Source: Pseudomonas putida (GTDB lineage: Bacteria > Pseudomonadota > Gammaproteobacteria > Pseudomonadales > Pseudomonadaceae). From it: a stretch of DNA of 64,000 nucleotides. Positions 17,996 to 26,879 of this stretch are shown here, in pieces; the first letter of the stretch is position 1; every line of letters begins with the position of its first letter. Made by a program: the position numbers and the translations under genes. The DNA lies in assembly GCF_028682635.1 (NCBI RefSeq), contig NZ_JANHLK010000003.1:1-64000 (forward strand), written 5' to 3'. The notes under the pieces are model-generated. The model was not told the DNA's origin. It ran no database searches and saw only the letters and a program-made list of their open reading frames with translations.

Positions 17996-18628
17996 TCAGA
18001 ACGGCTCGTTGCCTCGACGCCGGAACCAGCCGGTCAACGACAGGCGCTCGCGGTTCGCAGGCAGGACTTCATGGGGGACCTCCCCCGACAGGAACACCAC
18101 CAGGCATCCACCGACGGGTACCACATCGTATTGCTCAGCATCGTTCAGGTACATACGCAGCTGCCCCCCATGCTCCGGAAGCCAGGCGTCATTGAGGTAG
18201 ACCACCGCCGACACCATGCGTCGGTCGTCGTCACGAAAACGGTCGACGTGCTTGAGGTAGAACGCTCCAGGTGGATACATCGCAAAATGGCTCTCGAAAT
18301 CCTCCAGGCCCAGGAACAGGCCACGGTTCAGCGCCTCGCGCAGGCTGTCCATCAAGCCCAGATAGCTGTCGCAGACCTCGGCCTGGCCTGGCTCGATCCA
18401 CTGGATATGATCACCGCGAATCCCCTCGCGGATCTCCGACGACGGGCCTCGCCCCACGGCGGCCGGGGCCAGCTCACCCTCGGCGGCACGTTTACGGCAC
18501 TCGGCCGCCAGCGCTCGGGTCAGATCCTGAGACAGGAAAATATTCTGCTGCGACCAACCGCTGGCGGCCAGGTCGTCGACGATTCGTAACAGCAGCGGGT
18601 GATCAGAAGGTATTTGCATGGCGCGCAT
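17996..18628 (-). CDS. 2-oxoglutarate/Fe(II)-dependent oxygenase
   Basis: A 210-aa prolyl-4-hydroxylase-like dioxygenase. The iron ligands are the H-x-D of YLKHVDRFRDDD and the distal His in LSGEVPHEVLPA; the 2-oxoglutarate-binding arginine follows in RLSLTGWFRRR. The intervening VVYLNDAW strand is typical. The substrate could be a protein side chain, a tRNA-associated protein or a small molecule; sequence does not tell. The ATG at 18628 has CAGGA five bases upstream. It is followed by the DUF523 gene after 2 nt. Confidence 0.87.
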   Translation of the reverse strand: MRAMQIPSDHPLLLRIVDDLAASGWSQQNIFLSQDLTRALAAECRKRAAEGELAPAAVGRGPSSEIREGIRGDHIQWIEPGQAEVCDSYLGLMDSLREALNRGLFLGLEDFESHFAMYPPGAFYLKHVDRFRDDDRRMVSAVVYLNDAWLPEHGGQLRMYLNDAEQYDVVPVGGCLVVFLSGEVPHEVLPANRERLSLTGWFRRRGNEPF

Positions 18629-18736
18629 AGTATTCCTGCGCCTGGAAATCCGACAGAGCCACGCAGCGGGTTGATACGAATTCTCGACAAGACTCTATGC
18701 CACACGGAGAATAGTCGCCTGCTGACAGGAGTCCCT

Positions 18737-19489
18737 ATGCGCCGTTTGCTTTTCTCCCTGCTGATGCTCTGTGTGATGCCCGCCTGGGCAGACGGCCACG
18801 ACCAACTCTACAAGGTCGCCGGCTGGCCAGAACAACGCGCGCATTTCAACGACGCCCTCTCGGCCGCCCAACAGCGCTACCAGAGCAGCCTGCCACCTGC
18901 GGTGTTCCAGGCGTTGGTCGCCAACAGCAATCAACGTTTCGACCCCAAGGCCGTGGACCAGCGTGCCGAGGCGCAGTTGCGCAAGAACCTCGCCGATCCG
19001 AAACCGGCCCTGGCGTTCTTTCAATCGCCCTTGGGCAAGAAGATCGTCGCCGCCGAATTGCTCGCCACCCGCCGCGATCAACTGGCGAAAAACGCCAAGG
19101 GCTTGCCCAAGATGCAGGCCAGCGATAGCCGCCTGTTGATCATCGGCCACCTGGCCCAGGCCCTGCCTGCACGCGAGGCCGGCGCGGAAGTCAGCCTGGC
19201 GATTGCCGGTGTCGCGGCCGACAGCCTCAGTTCGATGATTCCGGGACTGCTCGGTGCAGGACAGGCCCAAGGCATGTTGAACGGGCAGCGTCAGCGCTTG
19301 ATGGAGCAGATCGGCAGCGACCTGAACAACACGCTGCTGTACGTCTATCGCGATCTGTCGGATGAGGAACTGGAAGAGTTCGCCACCTTTGCCGAGTCGG
19401 CTGAAGGCAAGGCGTATTACCAGGCGGCGCTGGCGGCGATTCGGGCGGGGTTGGCGGTGGGGCAAAGCACTTCCAATCTCAGCCAGTGA
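18737..19489 (+). CDS. DUF2059-like secreted protein
   Basis: A 250-aa exported protein. The signal peptide MRRLLFSLLMLCVMPAWA is followed by an all-helical mature part. The C-terminal stretch YRDLSDEELEEFATFAESAE matches the DUF2059 signature, and an earlier related stretch (LADPKPALAFFQSPLGKKI) suggests an internal repeat of the same unit. Function unknown. The ATG at 18737 is preceded by CAGGAG; the open frame upstream to 18599 overlaps the divergent oxygenase start and is discounted. Confidence 0.82.
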   Translation: MRRLLFSLLMLCVMPAWADGHDQLYKVAGWPEQRAHFNDALSAAQQRYQSSLPPAVFQALVANSNQRFDPKAVDQRAEAQLRKNLADPKPALAFFQSPLGKKIVAAELLATRRDQLAKNAKGLPKMQASDSRLLIIGHLAQALPAREAGAEVSLAIAGVAADSLSSMIPGLLGAGQAQGMLNGQRQRLMEQIGSDLNNTLLYVYRDLSDEELEEFATFAESAEGKAYYQAALAAIRAGLAVGQSTSNLSQ

Positions 19490-19510
19490 TTGTTGGCGAT
19501 AGTTAGATCG

Positions 19511-19590
19511 CTATCGCCAGCAGGCTAGCTCCCACAGGGGGCCGGTGCATGCAGATCCATTGTGGGAGCCAGCCTGCTGGCGATGAGGCC
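19511..19590. repeat. Class D REP pair (BIME)
   Basis: Inverted units TCGCCAGCAGGCTAGCTCCC and GGGAGCCAGCCTGCTGGCGA flank about 25 bp. It lies between the convergent DUF2059 and hydrolase genes. Confidence 0.87.
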
Positions 19591-19600
19591 CTGACAATCG

Positions 19601-20548
19601 CTACAGATTGCGCCCCTTGATCCGCTTGCTCAAAAACCCGAAATACTCCCCGCGCAACACCAGCGTTTCATTCGCCAGATGATGCCGCGCCTCTGGCAGC
19701 AGCAATACCTGCGGCCGATCGAACTTGCCCCGCAGCACTTCAAGGTTGTGCTGCCAATCCACGGTCATGTCCGCCTGCCCCTGCACAATCAGCGGCCGGC
19801 GCGCGCTGGCCGGTGCCGCTTCGACGCGCTTGATCCAGCGCGCCAACGCTCCCACCCACGCCGTTGGCAGGCGTAGCGGCTGCAACGGGTCGGCTTGCAG
19901 GAACGGCAGGAAGGCCGGGTCGCCGGAATTCTCGCTGAAGCGCCGGGCAATGGCTTTGACGAAAGGCCTGAGCAGGTAATAACTCACTTGCGACCAGCCC
20001 CACGCCCGTGGCCGCACCAGCGGCGCCAACAGGATCACCTGGCCCTGGGCCGGGCTGCTCGCCCCGGCATTGAGCACATGATCGACCACGATCGCGCCCC
20101 CCGTGCTTTGCCCGCACAGGTGCCACGGTTGCGGCAGGCCGATGGACAACGCCTCGGCGAACAACCCTTGCAGGGTGTCCTGATACTCGGCGAAATCCTT
20201 GATGCTCGCCCGCTCGCCACTGGACAGCCCATGGCCCGGCAAATCGCAGGCAATCACCGCGAAGCCCTGCTCCAGCGCCCACTCGATCACATGCCGGTAG
20301 AGACCGGTGTGGTCGTAGAAACCGTGAAAGACAAACAGCGTCGCCTTCACCTGCTCTGGCCACCAGACCTGGCTGACCACCTCATAACCATCGACCTTGA
20401 AACACCCCAGGCCGCTGCGGACATTGCGCGACGAAAAATCCAGCCCATAAAACCGCTGATAGGCCTGCGCCTCCGCTGACAAGGGCAGCCCCTGCGCCAG
20501 CGGCCGCAGGCTGGCACGCAGATGATCGGGGTCGAAGGTCACTGACAT
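19601..20548 (-). CDS. Alpha/beta hydrolase, monoacylglycerol lipase / lysophospholipase type
   Basis: A 315-aa serine hydrolase of the Hydrolase_4 (serine aminopeptidase S33) group. The oxyanion region is FVFHGFYDHTGLYRHV, the nucleophile elbow is CGQSTGG (GxSxG), acid Asp lies near GQADMTVDWQ and catalytic His in PEARHHLANE. The frame is open to 20611, but MSVTFDPDHL at 20548 has a GGA site at good spacing. No signal peptide. The substrate is probably a lipid ester (inference). It is divergent from the DUF6436 gene. Confidence 0.85.
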   Translation of the reverse strand: MSVTFDPDHLRASLRPLAQGLPLSAEAQAYQRFYGLDFSSRNVRSGLGCFKVDGYEVVSQVWWPEQVKATLFVFHGFYDHTGLYRHVIEWALEQGFAVIACDLPGHGLSSGERASIKDFAEYQDTLQGLFAEALSIGLPQPWHLCGQSTGGAIVVDHVLNAGASSPAQGQVILLAPLVRPRAWGWSQVSYYLLRPFVKAIARRFSENSGDPAFLPFLQADPLQPLRLPTAWVGALARWIKRVEAAPASARRPLIVQGQADMTVDWQHNLEVLRGKFDRPQVLLLPEARHHLANETLVLRGEYFGFLSKRIKGRNL

Positions 20549-20643
20549 GGGCATTCCAGAGCGCGAAACGGACTTTATGGACCTGCGATATTCATCTGTC
20601 GCAGCAAGCATGGCAAGCTAGTCGACCTTCAAGGAGTGAACCC

Positions 20644-21237
20644 ATGCGCTCGCCCTATCGCGCCGCCCTGCTCGCCAGCCTGCTCGCCAGCCTGCTTGCC
20701 CTCGTGTGCGCCGCAGTGCTGTGGGCCGCCTACGACTGGTTTCAGGGGCGCTACCTGCGGGCATTCAGCGAGCATACGGCGATGTTCTCCGGTGATCCGT
20801 TGCGCCTGCCCGACAACCTCGCCGGCCCCGGTGCCATCCGACTCGTGCACTTCTGGGACCCAGCCTGCCCATGCAACGTCGGCAACCAGCAACACCTCAG
20901 CGAACTGGTTGAACTCTATGAGCCCCAGGGCGTGGAGTTTTATGCCGTGCAAAAACCTGGCAGCCACGGCCAGTTGCCAGGCACCTTGAACACCTTGAAA
21001 CCCATCAGCGTCCTGCCCGGCTCCGAACAGATCCCCGCCAGCCCCGCCGTGGCGATATGGGATCGCGCCGGCAAACTGGCGTACTTCGGGCCCTACAGCG
21101 AAGGCCTGACCTGCAACTCCAGCAACAGTTTTATCGAACCGATCCTGCAAGCGCTGAACCAGGGCCGCGAAGTGAATGCCACCCACACACTGGCCGTGGG
21201 GTGTTACTGCCCCTGGCCTGTCACCCCTACGCAGTAA
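20644..21237 (+). CDS. DUF6436-like thioredoxin-fold protein with CPC motif
   Basis: A 197-aa protein with an N-terminal membrane anchor (about residues 8-29) and a periplasmic thioredoxin-like domain: LVHFWDPACPCNVGNQ, then SPAVAIWDRAGKLAYFGPY, which resembles the cis-Pro region. The active-site-like motif is CPC (one residue between the cysteines) instead of CxxC. Two further cysteines sit in LTCNSSNS and GCYCPW near the C-terminus. A redox role in the envelope is plausible but not shown. The ATG is preceded by AAGGAG. It lies 111 nt upstream of the hacB-like gene. Confidence 0.8.
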   Translation: MRSPYRAALLASLLASLLALVCAAVLWAAYDWFQGRYLRAFSEHTAMFSGDPLRLPDNLAGPGAIRLVHFWDPACPCNVGNQQHLSELVELYEPQGVEFYAVQKPGSHGQLPGTLNTLKPISVLPGSEQIPASPAVAIWDRAGKLAYFGPYSEGLTCNSSNSFIEPILQALNQGREVNATHTLAVGCYCPWPVTPTQ

Positions 21238-21348
21238 CGCAGACAGCCGACGAGAATCCCTCCTACGGGCGATGGGCCAAAACAGGCCTGTCGTGTTAAA
21301 CAGTCTCGCCAGGGAATGCTGTCACCGATAACAATACAAGGAGTCACC

Positions 21349-23760
21349 ATGAAACGTAGCCTGACCGCGCTCGGTTTGCTGATCGTCGCGCTCGCCGCTG
21401 GCGGCGGCTGGTATGTCTACAGCAAGCAGCCGTCACGCCAGGGCATGGTGGAACTGCAGCACCTGCAAGGTTCGGTCACCGTGCGTTATGACGAGCGCGG
21501 CATCCCGCACATCCGTGCCGACAACGAAACCGACCTGTACCGCGCCCTCGGCTACGTCCACGCCCAGGATCGGCTGTTCCAGATGGAGGTCCTGCGACGC
21601 CTGGCCCGTGGCGAACTGGCCGAGGTACTCGGGCCGAAACTGCTCGACACCGACAAGCTCATGCGCAGCCTGCGCATTCGCGAACGCGCCGAAACCTACC
21701 TGGCGAACATGGATAAGCAATCGCCCGCCTTTCTTGCCCTGCAGGCCTACTTGGACGGCATCAACCAGTACCAGGACGGCCACGCCAAACCGATAGAGTT
21801 CGATGTGCTGGGCATCGCCAAGCGCCCGTTCACCGCGCAGGACACCATCAGCATCGCCGGTTACATGGCCTACAGTTTTGCCGCGGCGTTTCGCACCGAA
21901 CCGCTGCTGACCTACGTGCGCGATCAATTGGGTGCCGACTACCTGAGCGTCTTCGATCTCGACTGGCAGCCCAAGGGCGTGCTGGCAAACCAACACAACA
22001 AAGCCCCCTCACCTCTGGCCAGCGCCGACTGGAAAGACCTCAACGCCCTTGCCCGCCTGAGCGAACAGGCCCTGGCCGACAATGGCCTGCCACAATTCGA
22101 AGGCAGCAATGCCTGGGTGGTTTCCGGCAACCACACCAAAAGTGGCAGGCCGCTGCTGGCCGGTGACCCGCACATCCGCTTTTCCGCGCCGTCGGTGTGG
22201 TACGAAGCGCAGCTCTCGGCGCCGGGCTTCGAGCTCTATGGCCATTACCAGGCCTTGATGCCATTCGCGTCCCTGGGCATGAACCGCGACTTCGGCTGGA
22301 GCATCACCATGTTCCAGAACGATGACCTCGACCTGATCGCCGAAAAGGTCAATCCGGACAATCCCAACCAGGTCTGGTACCGCGGCAAGTGGGTGGACAT
22401 GGTCAGCAGCGAGCAGCAGATCGCGGTCAAGGGCCAGGCACCGGTAACCCTGACGCTGCGCCAGTCACCCCACGGTCCAATCGTCAACGATGCGCTGGGC
22501 AAGGCCGGCGGCAAGACGCCGATCGCCATGTGGTGGGGGTTTCTCGAAAGCCAGAACCCGATCATCGAAGGCTTCTACCAGCTCAACCGCGCCGACACCC
22601 TGGCCAAGGCCCGTAGCGCGTCTGCGAAGGTCCAGGCGCCCGGCCTGAACATCGTCTGGGCCAACGCCAAGGGCGACATCGGCTGGTGGGCCGCGGCGCA
22701 ACTGCCCAAGCGACCTGCCGGAGTGAAGCCGTGGTTCATCCTCGATGGCAGCACCTCGGATGCCGACAAGGACGGCTTCTACCCGTTCAGCGCCAACCCG
22801 CAGGAAGAGAACCCGGCCCGGGGCTATATCGTCTCGGCCAATTTCCAGCCGCTGTCGCCGACGGGGATGGAGATCCCCGGTTACTACAACCTCGCCGATC
22901 GCGGCCAGCAACTCAATCGCCAGCTCAGCGACAAGACCATCAAGTGGGACCTGGAAAACAGTCAGGCGCTGCAACTGGGCACCACCACCGCCTACGGCCC
23001 GCGCCTGTTGGCGCCCCTGCTGCCGACGCTGCGCGAGGTGGTCAGCGATCCTGCAGAGCTCAAGCTGGTGGAGCAGCTGTCCCAGTGGCAGGGTGACTAC
23101 CCGCTGGACTCCACCAGTGCCACGCTGTTCAACCAGTTGCTGTTCAACCTTACTGACGCGGCGATGCGCGATGAATTGGGCAATGATTTCTTCGAAACGC
23201 TGCTCTCAACCCGGGTGATCGATGCTGCGCTGCCGCGCCTGGCGGCCACGGCAGACTCACCCTGGTGGGACAACCGCAATACCCCCGCCAAGGAAACCCG
23301 CGCCGATACCGTCAAGGTTGCCTGGCAGGCCAGCATCGCCCACCTCAAGGCCACGCTGGGTGGCGATTTCTCGCAATGGCAATGGGGCAAGGCGCACACA
23401 CTCACCCATGGCCATCCGTTGGGGCAGCAAAAGCCGCTGGACCGGCTGTTCAATGTCGGCCCGTTCGCGGCTCCCGGCACCCATGAAGTGCCGAACAATC
23501 TCTCGGCCAAGATCGGCCCGGCGCCGTGGCCGGTGACCTACGGCCCATCGACCCGACGCCTGATCGACTTCGCCGACCCCGCCCACAGCCTGACGGTCAA
23601 CCCGGTCGGCCAGAGCGGCGTGCTGTTCGACAGGCACTTTGACGATCAGGCCGAGGCGTATATCGAGGGGATGTATTTCCAGGCGCATCTCAATGATGAA
23701 GAGGTGACGGCGAATACGCGCAGTACCTTGAAGCTGTTGCCGGCGCGTAGCGCTCAGTAG
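21349..23760 (+). CDS. hacB: Penicillin acylase family; acyl-homoserine-lactone acylase HacB-like
   Basis: An 803-aa Ntn hydrolase with an N-terminal signal/anchor and the alpha-spacer-beta precursor layout. Autocleavage is expected at the Gly-Ser bond of EGSNAWVVSG, freeing Ser253 as the N-terminal nucleophile of the beta chain. Strong family segments are HIRADNETDLYRALGYVHAQ, DPHIRFSAPSVWYEAQLS and the FGWSITMFQNDDLDL region. Position next to the spuH end of the polyamine cluster matches PAO1 PA0305 (HacB), which degrades long-chain acyl-homoserine lactones. The substrate here is inferred. The ATG at 21349 has AAGGAG upstream; an earlier in-frame ATG exists at 21316. Its last codons are part of a tandem repeat. 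Confidence 0.85.
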   Translation: MKRSLTALGLLIVALAAGGGWYVYSKQPSRQGMVELQHLQGSVTVRYDERGIPHIRADNETDLYRALGYVHAQDRLFQMEVLRRLARGELAEVLGPKLLDTDKLMRSLRIRERAETYLANMDKQSPAFLALQAYLDGINQYQDGHAKPIEFDVLGIAKRPFTAQDTISIAGYMAYSFAAAFRTEPLLTYVRDQLGADYLSVFDLDWQPKGVLANQHNKAPSPLASADWKDLNALARLSEQALADNGLPQFEGSNAWVVSGNHTKSGRPLLAGDPHIRFSAPSVWYEAQLSAPGFELYGHYQALMPFASLGMNRDFGWSITMFQNDDLDLIAEKVNPDNPNQVWYRGKWVDMVSSEQQIAVKGQAPVTLTLRQSPHGPIVNDALGKAGGKTPIAMWWGFLESQNPIIEGFYQLNRADTLAKARSASAKVQAPGLNIVWANAKGDIGWWAAAQLPKRPAGVKPWFILDGSTSDADKDGFYPFSANPQEENPARGYIVSANFQPLSPTGMEIPGYYNLADRGQQLNRQLSDKTIKWDLENSQALQLGTTTAYGPRLLAPLLPTLREVVSDPAELKLVEQLSQWQGDYPLDSTSATLFNQLLFNLTDAAMRDELGNDFFETLLSTRVIDAALPRLAATADSPWWDNRNTPAKETRADTVKVAWQASIAHLKATLGGDFSQWQWGKAHTLTHGHPLGQQKPLDRLFNVGPFAAPGTHEVPNNLSAKIGPAPWPVTYGPSTRRLIDFADPAHSLTVNPVGQSGVLFDRHFDDQAEAYIEGMYFQAHLNDEEVTANTRSTLKLLPARSAQ

Positions 23761-23962
23761 ATTTGTATTGGCTGGACTGGCCCCATCGCCAGCAGGCTGG
23801 CTCCCACAAAGCTGTTGCCAGCGCGGGGGCTCAGTAGATTTGTATTGGCTGGACTGGCCCCATCGCCAGCAGGCTGGCTCCCACAAAGCTGTTGCCAGCG
23901 CGGGGGCTCAGTAGATTTGTGTTGGCTGGACTGGCCCCATCGCCAGCAGGCTGGCTCCCACA
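23731..23962. repeat. Three tandem 77-78 bp repeats spanning the hacB stop codon and a class D REP unit
   Basis: Copy 1 is 23731-23808, copy 2 is 23809-23885 and copy 3 is 23886-23962. Each begins AAGCTGTTGCC, runs through a CTCAGTAG box (the real hacB stop in copy 1), then a TTGGCTGGACTGGCCCCATC stretch and a REP unit ending CTCCCACAA. Copies 2 and 3 are nearly identical (one A/G change in ATTTGT[A/G]TTGG); copy 1 differs in the coding part (CGGCGCGTAGCG against CAGCGCGGGGG). This is a recent tandem duplication that copied the gene's tail together with the REP. Confidence 0.92.
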
Positions 23963-24015
23963 ATGGATCTGCGTGCACAGGACCACTGTGGGAGCCAGCC
24001 TGCTGGCGATGAGGC
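23939..24015. repeat. Class D REP pair closing the tandem array
   Basis: The REP unit of repeat copy 3 (TCGCCAGCAGGCTGGCTCCC) pairs with an inverted unit at about 23987-24010 (GGGAGCCAGCCTGCTGGCGA). It lies between the convergent hacB-like and GlxA regulator genes. Confidence 0.87.
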
Positions 24016-24040
24016 CCTCACAGGCAACACCCATCACAGC

Positions 24041-25006
24041 TCAAACCACCGCCGCAAAATTCTGCCTGAACTGCTGCGGTGTCACCCCCAGCCTGCGGTT
24101 GAACACGCTGCGCATGTGCTGGGCATCGCGGAATCCGCATTGATAGGCCACGGTCTTGAGCGGTGCGTGGGTGCTTTCCAGCAGCACCCGCGCCGCATCC
24201 ACCCGCGCCCGCTCGACAAACTCGGCCGGGGTGATTTTCGCTTCCTTGGCAAACACCCGGGAAAAGTTGCGCGCGCTCATGTTGGCGGCATTGGCCAGGT
24301 CGGCAATGGTCAGGTCGCCCGTCAGGTTCGCCAACACGTAATGCTGAACCATCGCCACGGCGGAGGTCGGCTCAGCATGAGGCGTAAGGAACGGGCTGAA
24401 CTGTGATTGCCCACCCGAGCGCTGGGTGAACACTACCAATCGTTTTGCCACGCTCAAGGCCACGTCCGGCCCGTGATCGCGCCCCAGCAGATACAGCGAC
24501 AGATCGATTCCGGCCGTCACCCCGGCCGAGGTGAACAGCTCGCCGTCCTGGACGTAAAGCCGATCGGCTTCGACCTGGGTCGTCGGGCACAACTCAGCCA
24601 ACGCAGCGGCATCGCCCCAATGGGTGGTCACCGTCCGCCCTTCCAGCAATCCCGCCCGGGCAAGCATGAACGCACCGTTGCAGATCGAGCCAAAACGCTG
24701 CGCCCGCGCGCAGGCATCGCGCAGCCAGTCATCGAACGCAGTGCCGAAGGACATGAAGGGCAATTGCGGTCCGCCGGCTACCAGCAGCAGGTCATAGGAC
24801 TCCAGCGCTTCGCTGAAATGCCGGTGGGCGTTCAGCGCCAAACCGTTGGAACACGCCATCACCCCGCGTTCCACGCCAATGACCTCGAGCCGGTAGTGAT
24901 CCTCGGATGCGAGGAAGCGGTTGGCTTCGGAAAACACATCCATGGGGCCGGTGACGTCCAGCGCCTGGACGCCGGCGAAGACCACGATGGCGACGGTTTT
25001 CTGCAT
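24041..25006 (-). CDS. GlxA family transcriptional regulator (DJ-1/PfpI + AraC HTH)
   Basis: A 321-aa two-domain regulator. The N-terminal DJ-1/PfpI-like domain (about 1-170; GVQALDVTGPMDVF, GSICNGAFMLARAG with the nucleophile-elbow cysteine) is followed by an AraC-type DNA-binding domain (about 215-321; two HTH units, with AANMSARNFSRVFAKE and YQCGFRDAQHMRSVF). The family includes regulators of amine and osmolyte catabolism. It is divergent from the HD-domain gene, with 192 nt between, so that gene is the first candidate target (inference). Confidence 0.9.
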   Translation of the reverse strand: MQKTVAIVVFAGVQALDVTGPMDVFSEANRFLASEDHYRLEVIGVERGVMACSNGLALNAHRHFSEALESYDLLLVAGGPQLPFMSFGTAFDDWLRDACARAQRFGSICNGAFMLARAGLLEGRTVTTHWGDAAALAELCPTTQVEADRLYVQDGELFTSAGVTAGIDLSLYLLGRDHGPDVALSVAKRLVVFTQRSGGQSQFSPFLTPHAEPTSAVAMVQHYVLANLTGDLTIADLANAANMSARNFSRVFAKEAKITPAEFVERARVDAARVLLESTHAPLKTVAYQCGFRDAQHMRSVFNRRLGVTPQQFRQNFAAVV

Positions 25007-25198
25007 GGTTCAAATACACCCTCAAAATTGAAAGAGATCACACGCCACCCTAGCCAAACCACGCTCAACAAGCGAGGTTGGCGCGATATGCATGCTCATT
25101 GGCAAGGATCGCAGCCATGGGTCGATTGTCCCGTTTGCCGGCCGCGAACAGACTTTAACCCTCAGCGCCGCTTCGGCGTCTACCTTGAGGAAAAGCCC

Positions 25199-25840
25199 AT
25201 GAGCACCACCATCGCCGGCATCAAGATCCCCGACAGCGCCTTGGCCAAAGCCACCACCGAATACATCCGCGACATCGAGTCCGACCTGCTCTACCACCAC
25301 TCGCGCCGGGTGTTTCTGTTCGGTGCGCTGAGCGGCGAGCGCAAGCAACTGGCCTACAACCCGGAGCTTTTGTACGTGGGCGCGATGTTCCATGACCTGG
25401 GCCTGGTGGAAGGTTATCGCAGCGACAACGAGCGCTTCGAAGTCGACGGCGCCAATGCGGCGGCCGCGTTTCTCAAGCCCTACGGGTTCAGCGATGACGA
25501 CATCGAGCAGGTCTGGCTGTCGATCGCCCTGCACACCACGCCGGGTGTGCCGCAACACCTGCGGCCAAACGTGGCGCTGGTAACCGCTGGTGTTGAAATG
25601 GACGTGCTGGGCATGGACTACGCGGCGTTTTCCACCGCGCAGCGTGAAGCGGTGGTGCATGCGCATCCACGGGGTGAGGGGTTCAAGGAGTGCATCATCT
25701 GCGCCTTTGCCGACGGCTTGCGCCATCGTCCGCAGACCACGTTTGGCAATGTGAAGACCGATGTTTTGATGGATCAGGAGCCGGGGTTCAAGCCGATGAA
25801 CTTCGTTGAGGTCATCCGCAAATCCCCTTGGGTAGCGTGA
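25199..25840 (+). CDS. HD domain protein, cyanamide-hydratase-like
   Basis: A 213-aa metal-dependent HD-domain protein. The metal ligands are visible as His in YHHSRRVF, the HD pair in GAMFHDLGLVEGY and a later His in SIALHTTPG. The arrangement resembles the cyanamide hydratase / HD-hydrolase group. Cytoplasmic. The ATG at 25199 follows TTGAGGAAAAGCCC; the frame stays open far upstream but antisense to the GlxA gene. The true substrate is unknown. Confidence 0.85.
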   Translation: MSTTIAGIKIPDSALAKATTEYIRDIESDLLYHHSRRVFLFGALSGERKQLAYNPELLYVGAMFHDLGLVEGYRSDNERFEVDGANAAAAFLKPYGFSDDDIEQVWLSIALHTTPGVPQHLRPNVALVTAGVEMDVLGMDYAAFSTAQREAVVHAHPRGEGFKECIICAFADGLRHRPQTTFGNVKTDVLMDQEPGFKPMNFVEVIRKSPWVA

Positions 25841-25852
25841 ACGCCAAAAAAA

Positions 25853-25946
25853 CCTGTGGGAGCGGGCTTGCTCGCGAAGGGGTCGTGTCAGTCAATAGAG
25901 ATGTCGACTGACACACCGCTTTCGCGAGCAAGCCCGCTCCCACATG
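25853..25946. repeat. Class A REP pair (BIME)
   Basis: Inverted class A units with an inner TGTCAGTC / GACTGACA palindrome. It separates the convergent HD-domain gene and spuH. Confidence 0.88.
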
Positions 25947-25988
25947 AGATCCCGGTTGACCATGATTCTGCGGCCAACCGGTCGAGAC

Positions 25989-26879
25989 TTACGCCGCTTC
26001 CGGTGCCTGCGCGCGACGCACGTCCGGTTGCTTCCACGAATCGGCGGCGCTTTCTTCGATGGCTTGCTGGATCGCACGCTTGCGCGCTTCTTCGGCGCGA
26101 CGGCTGAAGAACCAGACCAGGAAGGTCATCAGCGACACCGCCAGCAGAATCAGGCTGGCCACGGCGTTGATTTCAGGTTTCACACCCAGGCGTACCGCCG
26201 AGAACACTTCCATCGGCAAGGTGGTGGAACCCGGGCCCGACACGAAGCTCGCCAACACCAGGTCATCCAGCGACAGGGCAAACGACATCATGCCGCCGGC
26301 ACCCAGGGATGGCGCGATCATCGGGATGGTGATCAGGAAGAACACCTTCCACGGCCGTGCTCCCAGGTCCATCGCTGCTTCTTCGATGGACAGGTCCAGC
26401 TCACGCAAGCGCGCCGACACCACCACCGCCACATACGCCGCACAGAACGTGGTGTGGGCGATCCAGATGGTGACGATGCCACGTTCCTGTGGCCAGCCAA
26501 TCATCTGCGCCATGGCCACGAACAGCAGCAACAGCGACAGACCGGTGATCACTTCGGGCATTACCAGCGGCGCGGTGACCAGGCCACCGAACAGGGTGCG
26601 ACCCTTGAAGTGGGTGATCCGGGTCAGCACGAACGCGGCCAGCGTCCCTAGTGCGACTGCTGCAATCGCCGTGTAGCAGGCGATTTCCAGCGAGCGTAGC
26701 ACCGAGCCCATCAGTTGGGTGTTGTCCATCAGGCCGACGTACCACTTGATCGACCAGCCGCCCCACACCGTCACCAGTTTCGAGGCGTTGAACGAGTAGA
26801 TCACCAGGATCAGCATGGGCGCGTAGATGAACAGCAATCCCGCTACCAGCATGAAACTCGAGAAACGGAAGCGCTTCAT
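25989..26879 (-). CDS. spuH: Polyamine ABC transporter permease (SpuH/PotI)
   Basis: A 296-aa inner-membrane permease with six hydrophobic helices and the BPD_transp_1 EAA loop (SIEEAAMDLGARPWKVFFLITIPM truncated here to EEAAMDLGARPWKVF). It pairs with SpuG to form the channel for putrescine/spermidine import. The start overlaps the spuG stop by 4 nt (ATGA), showing translational coupling. The C-terminal tail is charged and longer than the E. coli PotI tail. It is the last gene of the spu operon. Confidence 0.93.
   Translation of the reverse strand: MKRFRFSSFMLVAGLLFIYAPMLILVIYSFNASKLVTVWGGWSIKWYVGLMDNTQLMGSVLRSLEIACYTAIAAVALGTLAAFVLTRITHFKGRTLFGGLVTAPLVMPEVITGLSLLLLFVAMAQMIGWPQERGIVTIWIAHTTFCAAYVAVVVSARLRELDLSIEEAAMDLGARPWKVFFLITIPMIAPSLGAGGMMSFALSLDDLVLASFVSGPGSTTLPMEVFSAVRLGVKPEINAVASLILLAVSLMTFLVWFFSRRAEEARKRAIQQAIEESAADSWKQPDVRRAQAPEAA

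Noticed and set aside
23731..24020. Possible CRISPR array
   Set aside because: The repeats are head-to-tail 77-78 bp copies without unique spacers, and each contains a coding remnant and a REP unit. No cas genes are present.
25944..26651. 235-aa plus-strand ORF opposite spuH
   Set aside because: Antisense, arginine/histidine/glutamine-rich, no motif; spuH is intact and in an operon.
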